A stretch of DNA of 64,000 bases from Sciurus carolinensis (taxonomy: Eukaryota > Chordata > Mammalia > Rodentia > Sciuridae). A program made the translations under genes and the position numbers. The stretch spans positions 15,038,001-15,102,000 of the forward strand of contig NC_062226.1 in NCBI RefSeq assembly GCF_902686445.1, in the 5' to 3' direction. Positions 11,991-22,191 of this stretch are shown here, one piece after another (positions within the stretch are counted from its first letter, which is position 1; every line of letters starts with the position of its first letter). Below the pieces are notes generated by a model, which was given only the letters and a program-made list of their open reading frames with translations, was not told the DNA's origin and ran no database searches.

Positions 11991-12425
11991 TAAGATGGAA
12001 CATTACTCAGCTTTAAAGAAGAATGAAATTATGGCGTTTGCTGGTAAATGGATGGAGTTGGAAAATACCATGCTAAGCAAAATAAGCCAAACCCAAAAAC
12101 CAAAGTCTGAATTTTTCTCTGATGTGTGGATGCTAATTCACAATAAGCAGTGGGGGTGGGGTGCTAGGGAAGAACAGAGTTACTTTAGATTTGGTAGAGG
12201 AACATGAAGGGAGGGAAAGGGGTCTGGGGGTAAGAATGATAGTAGAGTAAAACAGACATTTTTACCTCATGTACATATATGACTGCATGACCCATGTGAT
12301 CCTACAATATATACAATCAGAAAAATGAGAAATTATACTCCATTTATGTATTATCTATCAAAATGTATAAATGCATCCTACTGTCATGTACAACTAATTA
12401 GAACAAATTAAAAAATTAATAAAAA
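11991..12425 (+). mobile_element. L1 3' end, 5'-truncated
   Basis: Starts within the ORF2 C-terminal segment ('atggaacattactcagc', then codons for WMELENTMLSKISQTQK). It continues through a G-rich 3'UTR and ends with 'aactaattagaacaaatt' and an A-rich tail ending near 12425. It is more complete at the 3' end than the copy at 11211. Confidence 0.85.
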
Positions 12426-12592
12426 TGGAACAATTAAAAGAAGGAAGTAAAGACACAGGGAACAATAGTTATAAGATATACCTGGAGAGGAACTTGTATC
12501 TAGACTATAAATAACTCCTAAATAATGAGTAAGAATGGATTTTAATATAGGCAAAAAAATTGAGCAGACATTTCATCACAGAAGAGATATGA

Positions 12593-12704
12593 CATCATGG
12601 AGAACCACAAGAATGAGAAGTTATGTTCCATTTATGTATTATGTGTGAAAATGCACTCTACTGTGAGGTATAACTAATTAGAACAAATAAAACAATTAGA
12701 AAAA
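12593..12704 (+). mobile_element. Very short L1 3' end nested in older L1, with TSD
   Basis: 112 bp of L1 3'UTR ('gagaagttatgttcc', 'aactaattagaacaaat', A-rich tail) are bounded by a 13-bp direct repeat AGAAGAGATATGA at 12580-12592 and 12705-12717. The flanking older L1 joins cleanly when the insert is removed. This is strong evidence of target-primed insertion. Confidence 0.9.
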
Positions 12705-12951
12705 AGAAGAGATATGATAACACACACATGAAAAACTGCCCTACATCATTAGTCATTAAAAACCTATGACATAGACTTACCAAATACAAAAGCAGTGAGT
12801 TTTCACTGTACACCTACTAAAATGTTGAGAGAGGGACTAACACTAGTAGGGAAGGAGGTAATGAAGCTGAGACTCGTAGGAATGTAAAGTGATACAACCG
12901 CTTTGGACAACGTTTGGTAGTTTCTTATAAAGTAAAATAAGTACTATTACA

Positions 12952-13287
12952 TGTATCGATTTGTTGAGACCGCCATAACAATAGACTGGGTGGCTTGAAT
13001 AACAGAAATTCATTTTCTTACTCTTCTGAAGACTTTAAAGTCCAAGAGCAAGGTGCTGCAGGTTTGGAGTCTCCTAAAGCTTCTCTCCAAATCTGTCTAG
13101 CTGTCCCCAGACACCTTTACTGGGTGGCTTGAATAACAGAAATTCATTTTCTTACTCTTCTGAAGACTTTAAAGTCCAAGAGCAAGGTGCTGCAGGTTTG
13201 GAGTCTCCTAAAGCTTCTCTCCAAATCTGTCTAGCTGTCCCCAGACACCTTTACATTCTGAGGCCCCAGGGATTAGGACTTCCACAT
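12952..13287 (-). mobile_element. MLT1 LTR (ERVL-MaLR), with internal duplication
   Basis: Reads as the reverse complement of MLT1: 'ccgccataacaatagact', 'gggtggcttgaataacag', 'aaattcattttcttac', 'agtccaagagcaaggtg' and 'gattaggacttccaca'. The middle of the LTR is deleted, and a 134-bp stretch is present twice in tandem (separate entry). Confidence 0.85.
12987..13254. repeat. Perfect 134-bp tandem duplication
   Basis: 12987-13120 and 13121-13254 are identical over all 134 bases by direct comparison. Both copies start TGGGTGGCTTG and end ACACCTTTAC. The dinucleotide AC precedes each copy (12985-12986 and 13119-13120), a possible microhomology at the junction. Confidence 0.97.
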
Positions 13288-13580
13288 GAAAATGTATGTT
13301 CACACAAAGACATGTGGGGGAGTGATTATTGTACCTTTATTTGTCATCTCTAACAACTGGAAAAAAACCCCAACTAATAAGTGGATAAGCAAATCATGAT
13401 GCACCCATACAATGGGATGCTGCTCAACAACAAAAGGAAACCAACTATTGATACAAGAGACAACGTGAAGGAATCTCAAAAGCATTATGTTAAGTGAAAG
13501 GAAGCTACACATGAAAACCTACAGACTGAATAAATCTTTGTAAGTAAAGAGAATGTTCTAGAAGTTTAGAAGAAGAAAGT

Positions 13581-15185
13581 TCATGGAGTGTTGTAGTGAA
13601 GAGAAAGGCTTCCTCCTCAGCATTTCACCATGAGTTAGTGTACATGTATGTTCTTAATTGCATGGTAGGAAAGTGTGGCTGACTTGTCACAGGTGAGGGA
13701 CAAGCTCAACCAGCGCATGGGCCAAAGGGAGCAGATATAAGGTGTAAGCCAGGAGCACAAGGTGGACTGAGCAAGTCTGCCTGGAGGTTTAGTTGCCTCA
13801 GATTCTTTAGTTTCCCACAATAACTCCTCTCTAAAAGGCTGTTCTTCCCCATCCCCCAGGAAGGTAAATGAAAGGAAAAGATTCAGTGGCCAGTGCACCG
13901 GATGTAATTTTCCAGGTAGCCCCAGATCCATGGGTGTCTCTGAGCTCCTGGTCCCTAACCTGCAGATCGGGTGAGTAATCGTCTCTGACAAAGTAGTGAT
14001 GCAGACTTGAGGAGCATCGTCATCCTGACTCCAAGGAGGTGAGAAAGAGGGATGACGTGTCAGCCATGCCTGCCTCTGTGGTCATCCTTCACGTGTGGGA
14101 AATGACGTCCATCCAATGGAACAATCACGAGGAGTGGTAGAAGAGGGACCTGATGCTTGCTCCTTAAATAATGCTTGGCTTGTTCTTGGAGAAGAAACTT
14201 TCCTCCAACATCAAAGACCATGATCACTACTTCCCCAGGTGAAGAGTTTTACAAACTGATGTACGTGGAGTGCCAAAATGATGTCCACAAACACCATGAA
14301 ATCTCAGTCTCAAGACAAAGAAGAGGGTGACAGACCTGAGGAGAAATGGACCCCATCTCTCCCTGAGTGGGTGCCCCCTGCTTATTCCACCCAGGGCAAA
14401 ACTCCAGAATAGAGGAATGCTTATCCTAAAGCTGATGACCTTGTGCTGTCCTCATTTGCAGAAATTTATATCCACAGGTTGACTCAGTTTCGTTAAATAG
14501 GTGCCTTCTCCCCAACTGGACAAACTTCAGTCCTCACTACCCAGTTCCCCTTCTGGCTGGGGCAAGAGTTCATGATGGGAACATCCCTGGGATCACGGTC
14601 TGAGTCCAGGTGAAGCTGGGAGTAGGTCCAGCATCCTCCCCAGCCCCCTCTCAGCCCCCGCATAATGAAGTCAAGGATGCCCAGACAGGGAAAGCATTTA
14701 ATTTTCCCTGACAATCCCTGAAAGACAGGAAGGAATTTTCTCTGTGGCTGAGTCTGTCTAGAACCTAGGTTTCCCTTCTTGTTTTCTGGGTTGCCAGTTT
14801 AAAGTATATTTTCTCCACTTTACTCTCCCGGCTTTTTTCTTCCTTCCCTCCCTTCCTTCTACTTATTTCCTAGAAATAAAGGACTTATTTTTTCTCTAAA
14901 AGGAAGTCACTTCATGAAAGTGGCTGGCAGGGGACAAAGAGCTGTCTAATTTTTTTTTTTTTTTTTTGAGTCCTGCTCTGGGATTCAATTGTTTTCACTG
15001 GCCTTTTGTGCTCTTGGTTTATGAAAAATCAATAGTTTAATATAGAAAAAAAGTCCCCTGGCTATCTATTTAGAGCCGTATTGCCCTCATTGCAGGACTC
15101 TGTCTCTGCCTGCCTGCCTGCCAAGAATTCTTAACTCGGATAGTCCTGCACGGTGTCAGCCGAGCTCTCTGGAGCCCATCCACCA
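13581..15185. other. No gene recognised; mostly unclassified
   Basis: Repeat-poor. Two TGACGT words (14053-14058 and 14103-14108) and a CCAAT word (14113-14117) lie close together and could be promoter or enhancer elements. A T-run at 14950-14967 and a (CTGC)n patch at 15107-15122 are simple sequence. A 118-codon minus-strand open frame (13635-13991) resembles nothing I know. Confidence 0.45.
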
Positions 15186-15189
15186 GACT

Positions 15190-15312
15190 CAGGATGATAA
15201 TAATAATAGCACCACTAACAACCTAGACACATGTCCAGAGTTGAGCACTTCTCAGAACATTCCATGTTTGATGGCACACATGTACCTAGTCGACACTCAA
15301 TAAATCTTTAAC
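15190..15312 (+). mobile_element. MIR SINE 3' half
   Basis: 'gatgataataataatagcac' followed by 'cgacactcaataaatc' matches the MIR 3' half on the plus strand. Confidence 0.5.
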
Positions 15313-15394
15313 TAAATTGCTTCAAATTGATAATTACAGCAGCCAAATAGATGAGAGACACTGGCAGTATGGTTATAATAGTAAAAAAACCCAA

Positions 15395-15615
15395 AAGCTG
15401 CTCTGTGTTGGGTGTCTACTGTATTTCCCACTGTTGATATCAATATTCACTCTCTTGCAGTATATTCACCTAAGGAAAACACTGTTATTATCATTCAATA
15501 GATGAAGAAACTGAAGTTCAGAGAATTTCTCTGACTCACACAAAGACACTTAGGGAAAATGCAACTGATGTGATACCTGCCACCTTCATCTTGATAGAGC
15601 CCAAGGTTTCACTGC
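15395..15615 (-). mobile_element. MIR SINE
   Basis: 'tagatgaagaaactgaagtt' with 'cagagaatttctctgactca' is the reverse complement of the MIR core; degenerate 3' sequence lies to the left. Confidence 0.65.
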
Positions 15616-16099
15616 TCAAACTTAGGACCTTTTGGCACCAAGGAAACTGTATCTCAGAGAAACTAATGCTGATCTTCAAATACTCATGACTTAAACTTAA
15701 CCTTGTCCCTCATTCTTGTCCCAGCCCAGACCCTAGAAGATTGGATTAGGCAATGTGACCCCTTGAGATCTTGGGGCTCCACAGTGACCCATGATGCATG
15801 TTCTGACTCAAAATGAGGCAGACCAGTGGTTCCTTCCTTAGGAAGTTGGACTTGGGAAACTCAGAGAGTTGGTCATGGTTTCTGGTGTTGGAGAGGCTTG
15901 CAATCACCGTTTGGCATTTCCCAGGATCCTAAGGAAATGCACTTTTTCAAGGTAATCTCCTCCCCTACTTCCTAATAGAACCAGAATGAAGGGATCCATG
16001 TCTGAGTCAGTGACTTGACTATAATTAAAGAAGAACCGAGTTGTCAGTTCAGGAGAACTTCAGCTTTCTGGAACCAGCATAGTGTCCCTACCATTCAGC
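15616..16099. other. Unclassified sequence
   Basis: No gene or repeat recognised. Confidence 0.4.
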
Positions 16100-16320
16100 C
16101 AGGAGTCTGCAATATACAGTCTGCAGGTCAAATTCAGTCCTTTGCTTGTTTTTGTAAGTAAAGATTTATTGGAACACACCTGCACCCTTTCATTGACATA
16201 TTGTCTATGACGACTCTTAGGCTTCAATGACTCAGTTAAGTAGCTTCAACAAAGCCTAGATGACCCACAAAACTAAAATATTTGCAATCTGAACATTTAG
16301 AGGACAAGATTACTGACTTT
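16100..16320. mobile_element. Non-autonomous hAT-type DNA transposon fossil
   Basis: Starts 'caggagtctgcaa'; contains 'taaagatttattggaacaca', 'tattgtctatgacgactc' and 'ctaaaatatttgcaatctg', and ends near 'attactgact'. This order and the CAG-type end match a common mammalian hAT-Charlie-related MER element; the exact family name is not certain. Confidence 0.65.
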
Positions 16321-16734
16321 AGCACTAAGTTCAAGGAGCTCCTGGTACCTGGGGATTTGTGCTCATAACTATCGTCATTTTAAGGTTTCTTAGAACTCAG
16401 GTCCTCTTACTTTTGGAAACCTTATGAAATACTTTGTGCATTGAGTATATTTTCTTAAAACTGAAAAGATAGTGCTAGAATTTACACAGCTGACATAAGG
16501 TTACAGTTTTGCAATATTAAATTAAACTACTGATTTATATTTTGCAGCTTGCATTTGTGTGTTTTGATCCTAGCACTTTCTTCTCTCCTTTCTCCCAGTA
16601 GGCTCATGGACCCTTGGAAATCTCAGGCTTCAGGACTGGGCCTCTGGGCCCTTGTGGGTGAAATGGTCTGGCTCCTAACCCTCCTTTGAGCATCATCCTC
16701 TTCCTCTACTCTCTCCAACCTGTTGTCTTTAATA

Positions 16735-16850
16735 GCTTCACTGAGGTGTAATTTACGTGCCACAAAATTTGATTTTATAATTTTTAAATCAGAATATACA
16801 ATTCAATGATTTTTAGTAAGTTCGCAGAGCTATGCAGCTTTCATTGTTAT
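16735..16850 (-). mobile_element. Old L1 3'UTR fragment
   Basis: 'cttcactgaggtgtaattta' and 'atacaattcaatgatttt' with 'agttcgcagagctatgcag' match the reverse complement of L1M-type 3' ends. Confidence 0.6.
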
Positions 16851-17270
16851 CCGGTGTCCTTCTGATTTTAAAGCAGATTTAAATGTGATCTTCTAGCATA
16901 GTTTTCTTCCCAAATAGTTTGTCACGCTTCCAAGATGCTATGCTCCTTGAGGGCAGGCCTGGGTCATATAGAGCTTCAGATGTTGATACTTGCTAGTTGT
17001 CAAGTTGCAGAATTTACACTTTCCTTGAATTATCTCACTTTATTCTCACAGGACTTAAGTGGGGCAAACACAAACATTCACAATTCTGAGATGAGAAATG
17101 CTTTGTGTTTGATCACTCAGCTGAGGATGATAGTCCAGTGGATGAAGGTAGGTCCTGTGTGAAGTCTGCCAACATGGACTCCCCTTGAGAAGGTTGGGGA
17201 GGGATAGGCAAAAAACAAAACCAAACAAAAATAAAACCCAGAAACTAAAAGAAGTCTATATACTTTAAAA
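16851..17270. other. Mostly unclassified; possible MIR/L2 traces
   Basis: 'ctccttgagggcaggcctgg' at 16940-16960 resembles an L2 3' end, and 'attatctcactttattctca' near 17030 resembles a minus-strand MIR. Both are weak. Confidence 0.35.
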
Positions 17271-17274
17271 CATG

Positions 17275-17473
17275 ATCCAGGTGCGGTGGCTCATGCCTGT
17301 AATCCCAGGGGTTCAGGAGGCTGAGGTAGGCGATTGCAAATTCAAATCCAGCCTCAGAAACTTAATTGGACCCTGTCTCTAAATAAAATATTAAAAAGGG
17401 GCAGGAGATGTGGCTCAGTGGTTAAGCACCCCTGGGTTCAATACCTGGTACCAAAAAAGAAAAAAAAAAAAAA
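17275..17473 (+). mobile_element. B1-ID composite SINE, full length
   Basis: The left half is B1-like ('gtgcggtggctcatgcctg', 'aggctgaggtaggcgattg'). The right half is ID-like ('gagatgtggctcagtggtt', 'cctgggttcaatacctgg'). An A-rich tail ends at 17473. This architecture is typical of squirrel-lineage rodents and is the best taxonomic marker in the window. Pol III A/B-box-like words are inherited from the parent RNAs; it is not a tRNA gene. Confidence 0.9.
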
Positions 17474-17479
17474 GGCATT

Positions 17480-17680
17480 GTGATCAAGTCTGGATTTGAA
17501 TCCTGGCTCTGCCTTCCATTAGCACTGCCATGTAAGAGAAGTTATCTAGTTTCTTCACCTATTACAAAAAAGGGTAATAACAGATGTGCGGCTCTGGTGA
17601 AGGTTAATCTAACTAATCCACGTAAAACACTTGGAGTGGTGTTTGAAACATAGTAAATTGCAATAAGTTTGGAAATAAAT
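17480..17680 (+). mobile_element. MIR SINE
   Basis: 'ggatttgaatcctggctctg' with 'cttcacctattacaaaaaag' and 'gtaataacagatgtg' follows MIR from the 5' region to the 3' part. Confidence 0.75.
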
Positions 17681-17751
17681 CTTAGTAGCTGATAGATTTC
17701 CTCTTTGGGTTAAGGGAATATTTGTTAAGTCTACTCAAAGTAGAGGTTGAG

Positions 17752-17938
17752 TTTCTTAGTCTGCTATGCTGCTGTAAGAGGATATCACAGACTGGGTCAT
17801 TTATAAGCAATGTAAGTTTATTTGGTTTATGGTTCTAGATGCTGGCAAGTCCATGCTCATTGTGTCAGCCTCTGCTGAGGGCCTTCTTGCTGCAACGTAA
17901 CATGGCAGAAGACATCACATGGTGAGAGAGCACAGGAG

Positions 17939-17996
<58 letters not shown>

Positions 17997-18193
17997 AGGG
18001 AGAGAGAGAGAGAGAGGAGAGAGAGAGAAAGGGAGAAGGAGAGAGAAAACCTATAAGGCAATGAAGGCCTTAGTCCATTCACGAAGATGGTGCCCCATGA
18101 CCTAATCACCTCTTGCCAGTCCCACCTCTTAATATTGTCACAATGGCCATTAAATTTCAACCTGTTTTTGGAGGAAATATTCAAACCATAGCA
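17752..18193 (-). mobile_element. MST-type MaLR LTR with microsatellite inside
   Basis: Reverse complement of an MST LTR: 'gctgctgtaagaggatatc', 'gagggccttcttgctgcaac', 'catgacctaatcacctctt', 'gtcccacctcttaatattgt' and 'ttcaaaccatagca'. An AT/GA compound microsatellite occupies the middle. Confidence 0.85.
17940..18050. repeat. (AT)n-(GA)n compound microsatellite
   Basis: About 55 bp of uninterrupted AT (17940-17994) are followed, after AACAGG, by GA-rich sequence to about 18050. It sits within the MST LTR. The 173-codon open frame across it is an artefact of the simple sequence. Confidence 0.97.
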
Positions 18194-18569
18194 CCCAGTG
18201 TTCTGACAGACTGCTTCAAAAAGTCTTCCAGGAGATAGGCTAGAAGGATGGGAAAGAGATTGAGACCTGTGCAACATGTGATGTGTTGTGGTGTGTAGGA
18301 GAGCAGACCTGGAATGAAGCCTCAGGGAAAGTCTGAGAAGAAAGGAGAAAGAAAAGGAGTATGCAGGGATGTAGGGCTGCGCTAGAGAGATCCCAGCTTC
18401 TCCACATTCAGACATGGAGGGATTCAAGAAAATTTTATTTAAAAAGTGAGGAGAAGACAAAGGTCCATTTGTTATTCAAATTAAGAGACAAGACAGGAAG
18501 CACAGGTGCTACCTAAAGGATGTATTTATAAATGGTGCCGCCTGGTCAGAGGAAGAAGAGGCCATTTTT
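18194..18569. other. Unclassified, possible L2
   Basis: 'aaagtcttccaggagatagg' hints at a minus-strand L2, consistent with the L2 piece at 18570, but is too weak to assign. Confidence 0.35.
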
Positions 18570-18715
18570 GGCTCAGGGACCCAAGGAGGCTCCATGAAAA
18601 AAATGAGGCTTTGAACTTGACATTGGATGATATGTGGGGTTGTGATATGCAAAGATGAGGAAGAAAGGCAATTCAGAGCCAGAAAGTGAATGTAAATGAG
18701 AAAAAATTGGGACAT
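18570..18715 (-). mobile_element. L2 LINE fragment
   Basis: 'aaggaggctccatgaaaaaa' with 'atgaggctttgaacttgac' and 'ttggatgat' is the reverse complement of the L2 3' region. Confidence 0.6.
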
Positions 18716-18779
18716 CAGAAAACCAATACAGGGAAACTATATTGCCCATTCGTTTTAGGTTGAATAATAATATGGACAA

Positions 18780-18931
18780 TATTAGCTACCATATGTTACA
18801 TTATATCCTAAAGTTCATATAAGCTATTTCATTAATTATTGTAATAACACTATAAGATGATATTATTTTTGGATGAGGGAATTAAGGTCCAAAGAGATCA
18901 AGCAATTTATTCAAGGTGACACTGCTGGGAT
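18780..18931 (-). mobile_element. MIR SINE
   Basis: 'gggaattaaggtccaaagag' and 'aagcaatttattcaaggtga' are the reverse complement of the MIR core; A+T-rich 3' part to the left. Confidence 0.65.
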
Positions 18932-18945
18932 TCCCAGATAGTTCT

Positions 18946-18993
18946 TTGTGTGTGTATGTGTGTGTGTGTGTGTGTGTGTAGGTGGGTGGGTGT
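18946..18993. repeat. (TG)n microsatellite at SINE tail
   Basis: Runs of TG followed by GGTGGGTG occupy the place where the reversed poly-A tail of the SINE should be. It probably grew from the tail. Confidence 0.9.
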
Positions 18994-19172
18994 GAGAGAT
19001 AGTGGGTATTGAATGCAGGGATGCTCTACCACGCATCCACATCCTCAGCCATTTTTATTTATATTTTGAGACAGAGTCTTGTTAAGTTGCCCAGTTTGGC
19101 CTCAAAATTGTGATCTTTCTTCTTCAGCCTCCTGAGTGTCTGGGATTGCAGGCATGCACAACTGTGCCTGAC
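18946..19172 (-). mobile_element. B1-ID composite SINE with TSD
   Basis: Minus-strand copy: the ID part ('gtattgaatgcagggatgc') lies left of the B1 part ('gagacagagtcttgttaag', 'gggattgcaggcatgcac'). A 14-bp near-perfect direct repeat TCCCAGAKAGTTCT (one mismatch) flanks it at 18932-18945 and 19173-19186. The tail position is now a TG microsatellite. Confidence 0.9.
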
Positions 19173-19186
19173 TCCCAGAGAGTTCT

Positions 19187-19536
19187 CAATTGTACTTGAG
19201 ATCTCTGATGTCTCTCTTACCTTATCAAGAGCTGAGGTGATAATTTTGCTCAGATAGGAAGAGGAGGCTGGGTAGAGGACCACTCTCAATTCAAGGTTGA
19301 AGGGTTTGTTTAATGTAAGCAAACACTATCTGACTGATTGGTGAGGAGAGAGCCATCATCTGTGAGTTCCAAGCAGATCCCTCACCTCCTTCAAGTGTGT
19401 TGTTTCTGCATCTACCGAAAAGGGGTTGGGATAACTACTTTTTGGATTTGATGGGAGGAGTAGGGAGATAATTCATGTGGAATTCTTATGTAGTGCTATC
19501 CTTAGAAAGTGCTCAAGAAATAACAACTAACCTCGT
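19187..19536. other. Unclassified sequence
   Basis: About 350 bp with no recognised feature. Confidence 0.4.
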
Positions 19537-20010
19537 TGTATTAGTTTCCTCAGGTTGCCATAACATACTACCACAAACTGGTAGTTTGAAACTACAGAAA
19601 TCAATTATTTTATAGTTCTGATGGCACAAGACCCATAATTAAGGTGATAGCATGACCAGAGGCCCTTAAGAGGTTCTAGGGAAGAATCTTCCCTGGCCCG
19701 TTCCTGGGTTCCATCCCTTACTGACAATTCTCCATGTTCTTGGATTTGGAGTTGCATCACTTCCAACTGTACCTCATTCTCCATGGACTCTCTCTGTGTT
19801 TCTCTGTCTTTACATCTTACTCACCTCCCTGTGTGTCTGTACAAATTTTCTATTTATGTATGATATCAGTCATTGGATTAGGACTCTCTCTAGTCCAATA
19901 AGACCTCAACTTAACTTGATAACAGCTACCAAGACCCTATTTCTAAATAAGAACGTATCTGAGACTCAGGGTGGGCATGAACTTTTGGGGACATTTCCAA
20001 GCCTGTACAA
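19537..20010 (-). mobile_element. MLT1 LTR, near full length
   Basis: Reverse complement of MLT1 from end to end: 'tgtattagtttcctcaggtt', 'ttctagggaagaatcttcc', 'agtcattggattaggactc', 'agaccctatttctaaataag' and 'acttttggggacatttcc'. Highly diverged, as expected for this old family. Confidence 0.85.
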
Positions 20011-20224
20011 CCATCATCTTCATCCTCCTCCTCATCATTGTAAAAGATACAATACAAAGTGCCTTATGAATGCTACACTAGCATTAAGTGCCCAAGAAAA
20101 GATGGCCTTTCATCATAACAATGACAACAAGAACAACAGTAATGATAACTAAGATGAATGAATGTGTCTGAAGTGTCTAGTATCATACTCAGCCTATAGT
20201 AGGATTGTCTATTCTCTTCTTCCT

Positions 20225-20285
20225 CAAAGCTCCCAGTATAGAGGGATACACACAGGTATGTGCTCAATAAATATTGACTGGACAA
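20225..20285 (+). mobile_element. MIR/L2 3' end remnant
   Basis: 'caggtatgtgctcaataaat' followed by 'attgactgg' is the 3' terminus shared by MIR/L2 elements. Confidence 0.4.
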
Positions 20286-20690
20286 AAATCACATCTTAGC
20301 TTCTCAGAAAAAATTCCAACCATTTGTCTCTGAGAAACTGATATCTGATGTGGGCCAGAAGAGTCAGTAGGCTGGAGCAGTCACCTGTGATGAGGAGTGA
20401 GTGGATGGTAGGCTAGCTCCCTACTGCAGGTGCTCACACTCACTTCTAATGAGACATCGTCAGAAATGAGCTCAGTCATGGAGCTGTAGTTTAATCCTTC
20501 CCAATCCCGTGGGGTCCCAGCATGGTGACACCAGCTGTTTTCAGATTCTTTCCTTGAAAAGCACAGGCTACTTTTGGTTTAATAGTGTAAGAGGTACCCA
20601 TAGGACCCATCATATCCTTCACACAGCTAATGGAAGGGTTTGTCATCTCTGTACCCAGGATCCAAGTGACCATGGACTTCTTGTAGTTCC
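20286..20690. other. Unclassified sequence
   Basis: No gene or repeat recognised. Confidence 0.4.
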
Positions 20691-20805
20691 TGTCTATGAC
20701 TCCTACTTTTCTCATCTGTGAAGTGGGCACAATGTACCTTCCACAATGGGCTGTCTTGAAAAGTAATGAGATAATAAGTCTGAGGAGAACTTCATAGTCT
20801 GGAGA
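20691..20805 (+). mobile_element. MIR SINE fragment
   Basis: 'cttttctcatctgtgaagtg' with 'ggcacaatgtaccttccac' matches the MIR core and beyond. Confidence 0.65.
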
Positions 20806-21239
20806 GAAATGCAAACATGTTATCTGTCTAGAATTCCCAGCTTGCCTGGTGTAGGATTTTCCTCCTGCCTAGCCAGGCTCCCCACTGATGTGGATTTCTT
20901 GTTCTCTCTTCATCAAATCATGTGGTTAGGAAAATATAAAAAACTGATATGAACTAGTAGCCATGAGTGGAGACAACTTTACGTACTACTTCCTTGTAGA
21001 GATCAAAACCTTAATACAGATGCATTTATTTCTTTATCAATTAATTTGACTATTGAAGCATTTGTGCATTTCTTAGACCTATCATCCACTTACCCCATAC
21101 TTGCTGAGCACTTGTTGTATGTCTAATGTTTCCTAGATAAATGATGAGTTCAGCTGGGACTCTACATGTATGGTTATCACAAGCTCAGGAGAGAAGTATC
21201 ATATGAACACTAAAAACTCCAAATAAAGGTTATATCATT
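20806..21239. other. Unclassified; possible ancient repeat trace
   Basis: 'gctgagcacttgttgtatgt' near 21100 recalls an ancient MIR-related repeat. Otherwise nothing recognised. Confidence 0.4.
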
Positions 21240-21310
21240 TCATTTCTCTGAACTTCAGTTCCCATCTCTACAATGGGAAAATTGTACCAACTGTCCCTAA
21301 AGAGGTCTCC
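21240..21310 (+). mobile_element. MIR core fragment
   Basis: 'ctctgaacttcagttcccat' followed by 'ctctacaatgggaaaattgt' is MIR core on the plus strand. Confidence 0.6.
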
Positions 21311-21329
21311 GTCCTCTAGAAATCTAAGA

Positions 21330-21455
21330 AGCAGCCAGGCTATTGGAAAGAACCCTGAACTAGAAGTAAAGTATATTCCAACTGTGGCTCTTACTCTGCC
21401 AGCAACTCAGTGTGAAATTGGGAAAGACCTTTCCATTCTGCATACCTTGGTCATA
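21330..21455 (+). mobile_element. Second MIR fragment, 5' part and core
   Basis: 'ctcttactctgccagcaact' and 'agtgtgaaattgggaaagac' follow MIR 5' to core. Its 5' part lies downstream of the previous fragment's 3' part, so this is a separate insertion. Confidence 0.55.
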
Positions 21456-22191
21456 TTATGTGTATGAGATGTGACAATGTGAAGTAACCCCCAATATCCT
21501 TATAGCTTGGAACCCTTCAGTTTATGAGATCACTCACTTCCTTACCTTGGAGCCAGTGATCCAGCAGTAGTAGCATCTGAGCAAAGCTTCAGTGGAAGAT
21601 GCCCAGGGAAGGCACAGGGATGAAGCTTCTAGGAGCCTCTGTTGTCAGTAACTGTTTTGTGGGATGCTCAGCAACTGATGGTGCTGTGATCTCTGTCTTC
21701 TGCTCTCACAAGCTGAGTTAGAGAATGTCAGAGGCAGAGAGCAGAAATCTCTTCCTTACTGAGGCTATTCTGCCATCACTCTCTGTGTCTTGTCCTAGCT
21801 GGTGTGAATAAACAGGAGGAAGGGTGGGACCTCAATATCCTTGGAGTGGGAGGCCAGGCAGTGGATTGGGCACCATCTGGCTGAATCAGTCTTTCAGGAG
21901 AGAAGATTATTGTGGTGGTCAGCCCATCATTGATTTGTGTCTTATTGTTTTAGTTTTTGGAAGTCCAGGGGCCCAGACCCAGATGTGAGGTGGTAGGCTG
22001 TATAGGAGGCTTGGCAATGGGTGAGCTGTGAAAGTCAATCAGCAGACACACAGGTGCCAATGACCAGAGCTAACACAGTGATTCCAAAGCTAGTGGTTTA
22101 CACTTTCAGACTGAAGTATTCAAGAACTTCAGGGATCCTGAAGACCTTTCCTGCTATAAGTGCTGTGTAGAATATTAATCCTTTGAGATAC
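21456..22191. other. Unclassified sequence
   Basis: About 740 bp with no recognised gene or repeat. Confidence 0.4.

Larger units (their letters stand above)
12480..13580 (+). mobile_element. Ancient L1 (L1M type), interrupted twice
   Basis: Three collinear pieces form one old L1. 12480-12592 has 'gaacttgtatctagac' and 'gagcagacatttc'. 12718-12951 has 'catcattagtcatt' and 'gtgatacaaccgctttgg'. 13288-13580 has 'aacaactgg', 'gtggataagcaaatc' and 'ctcaaaagcattatg'. A younger L1 3' end (12593-12704) and an MLT1 LTR (12952-13287) split it. The reading frames are destroyed. Confidence 0.8.

Noticed and set aside
11991..12433. TSD around the L1 at 11991 (AAGATGGAACA / AAAATGGAACA)
   Set aside because: The left copy overlaps L1's own sequence, so it may be coincidence or microhomology; not claimed as a TSD.
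13635..13991. 118-codon minus-strand open frame
   Set aside because: No family resemblance, no exon signals, length within chance for 64 kb on two strands.
17410..17455. tRNA-like A/B-box words
   Set aside because: They belong to the ID half of a SINE with an A-tail; no cloverleaf for a tRNA gene.
17939..18460. 173-codon minus-strand open frame, longest in the window
   Set aside because: It runs through (AT)n and (GA)n simple sequence in an MST LTR, giving YIYIYI and SLSLS runs; not a protein.
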